From: a bacterium UBA4883
GTDB taxonomy: Bacteria > Bacillota > Clostridia > Oscillospirales > Acutalibacteraceae
Reading direction: 5' to 3'
Assembly (NCBI GenBank): GCA_002399225.1
Contig: DHDF01000101.1
Location: 1 to 6,043, forward strand
Length of the DNA: 6,043 nucleotides
Both the position numbers and the translations under genes were made by a program. Below the pieces are notes generated by a model. It ran no database searches and was not told the DNA's origin. It saw only the letters and a program-made list of their open reading frames with translations. Shown in pieces: positions 5,091 to 6,043 of this stretch. Numbering within the stretch: the stretch's first letter is position 1; each line of letters starts with the position of its first letter.

Positions 5091-6043
5091 TGCGCTTCCC
5101 CGCCTTTCGTCAGATTATCCTGCAAATAAGCCGAACCGGTCAGCCTCAGGAAAACATCTTCCAGCGACAGGTCGGAGCTTGTCATGGAAAGAATCGGCCA
5201 GTTCCGTTTTGCCGCCAGCGAAAACACGGGCCGGCGCAGATCTTCGCCTTCTTGGACCTGGATCTCGTATTCCCACACGCCCGGCTCTTTTTCGCCGAAA
5301 TTCTGCACTCCCTCAACAAATTTCATGTTGCGAAGCGCCTTTTCTATTTCCGCCTCCGCGCCTTCCATGCGGACCGACAGATGACGTTCCCCGGACATGC
5401 TGTGTTCCAGTTCAAACGGGGTGCCGTCCGCAACCAGACAGCCGCGGTTCACAATCAGAATCCGGTCGGCGACGGCTTGAATCTCCGGCAGAATATGAGA
5501 GCTGAGAATCACGGTGTGGCTCTTTCCGAGGCCTTTGATCAGATTTCTCACCTCAATGATCTGTTTGGGGTCCAAGCCGACGGTCGGCTCGTCCAGTATC
5601 AGGACAGGAGGGTTCCCGATCAGGGCTTGGGCAATGCCGACGCGCTGCCGGTAGCCTTTCGACAGGTTTCCGATCAACCGGCGGCTGACATCCTGTATCT
5701 TTACCAGCGCGCAAATTTCACGAAGATGCTTCTCACGGGGCAGTGTCACCTTTTTCAGCTCGTAAACAAAATTCAGGTATTCCTTTACCGTCATATCCGG
5801 GTAAAGCGGCGGAAGCTCCGGAAGATAGCCGATTAGCTTTTTCGCTTCATTCGGCTGATCCAGCGTATCGAATCCGCCGACTTTAACGGAGCCGGAACTT
5901 GCGGAAAGATAACCGGTGATAATATTCATGGTAGTCGATTTTCCGGCTCCGTTGGGTCCAAGCAGACCATAAACCGAATTTTCCTGTATTGAGATTGAGA
6001 TGTTGTTTACGGCACGCTGCTTTTGAAATGTCTTGCAAAGATT
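5087..6043 (-). CDS. ABC transporter ATP-binding protein, GldA/CcmA-like, N-terminus cut by right edge
   Basis: The frame enters from the right edge and gives 318 residues to the TGA at 5089-5087; only a handful of N-terminal residues seem missing, since the visible part begins NLCKTFQKQRAVNNIS. Counting from the edge, Walker A GPNGAGKST is at residues 29-37 (5959-5933) and the signature LSKGYRQR is at 127-134 (5665-5642). Walker B with its glutamate, VLILDEP, is at 147-153 and the switch His in SSH at 183. The Q-loop position reads GYLPE, with Glu in place of Gln, as is common in the GldA-type subgroup. After about residue 215 comes a C-terminal extension typical of exporters of this class. 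It hydrolyses ATP to drive the permease encoded next. An internal ATG at 5929 should not be taken as the start because it would remove Walker A. The operon promoter is outside the window. Confidence 0.93.
   Translation of the reverse strand, partial: NLCKTFQKQRAVNNISISIQENSVYGLLGPNGAGKSTTMNIITGYLSASSGSVKVGGFDTLDQPNEAKKLIGYLPELPPLYPDMTVKEYLNFVYELKKVTLPREKHLREICALVKIQDVSRRLIGNLSKGYRQRVGIAQALIGNPPVLILDEPTVGLDPKQIIEVRNLIKGLGKSHTVILSSHILPEIQAVADRILIVNRGCLVADGTPFELEHSMSGERHLSVRMEGAEAEIEKALRNMKFVEGVQNFGEKEPGVWEYEIQVQEGEDLRRPVFSLAAKRNWPILSMTSSDLSLEDVFLRLTGSAYLQDNLTKGGEAQ

Noticed and set aside
5075..5836. 253-codon rightward open frame
   Set aside because: It is antisense to the ABC ATPase, whose ATP-binding motifs prove the coding strand; no family features are seen.
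5087..5929. ATPase start at the internal ATG 5929
   Set aside because: This would delete Walker A, which is intact in the same frame at 5959-5933; the real start is beyond the right edge.

Overview
The window reads almost entirely leftward (minus strand) and looks like chromosome of a low-to-mid GC Firmicute. My best guess is a clostridial gut- or sludge-type lineage such as Oscillospiraceae/Ruminococcaceae. That guess rests on the protein families (a Gld-like ABC exporter with a DUF4340 partner, and a DUF6323/DUF6179 pair), purine-rich Shine-Dalgarno sites and sigma-A type promoters. No 16S or marker gene is present, so the assignment is inference. I see no transposase, integrase, tRNA, rRNA or CRISPR array.

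Right two thirds (6043 down to 1217): four tightly packed minus-strand genes form one operon whose promoter lies beyond the right edge. In transcription order they are an ABC ATPase (N-terminus cut by the window edge, Walker A present), a six-helix ABC-2 type permease that starts inside the ATPase stop codon (ATGA overlap), a large GldG-like membrane-anchored auxiliary protein, and a DUF4340 protein with one N-terminal membrane anchor. ATPase plus permease should make the energised membrane pore. The GldG-like and DUF4340 proteins place large domains outside the membrane and probably handle substrate or contact the envelope. This resembles the GldA/GldF/GldG set of gliding Bacteroidetes, but nothing else in the window suggests gliding and the substrate is unknown. 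A hairpin with flanking A and T runs (1157-1192) ends the operon.

Intergenic block (1009-1216): this short stretch is unusually dense. It carries a near-consensus extended -10 promoter for the leftward gene pair. Facing it is a second TTGACA/TATATT promoter-like pair pointing right. A rightward-only hairpin plus seven T's (1101-1144) lies about 30 bases past the expected rightward start, and the bidirectional terminator follows. Together they could make a ~70-nt rightward RNA opposing the leftward promoter.

Left sixth (1008 down to 1): two overlapping minus-strand genes of unknown function. The first is a DUF6323-like protein with an acidic tail, starting at a TTG next to a run of eight T's. 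The second is the N-terminal part of a DUF6179-like protein that runs off the left edge; its Shine-Dalgarno is embedded in the acidic-tail codons of the first. Both are described as uncharacterised families; I recognise them from memory of conserved motifs and could not search a database.
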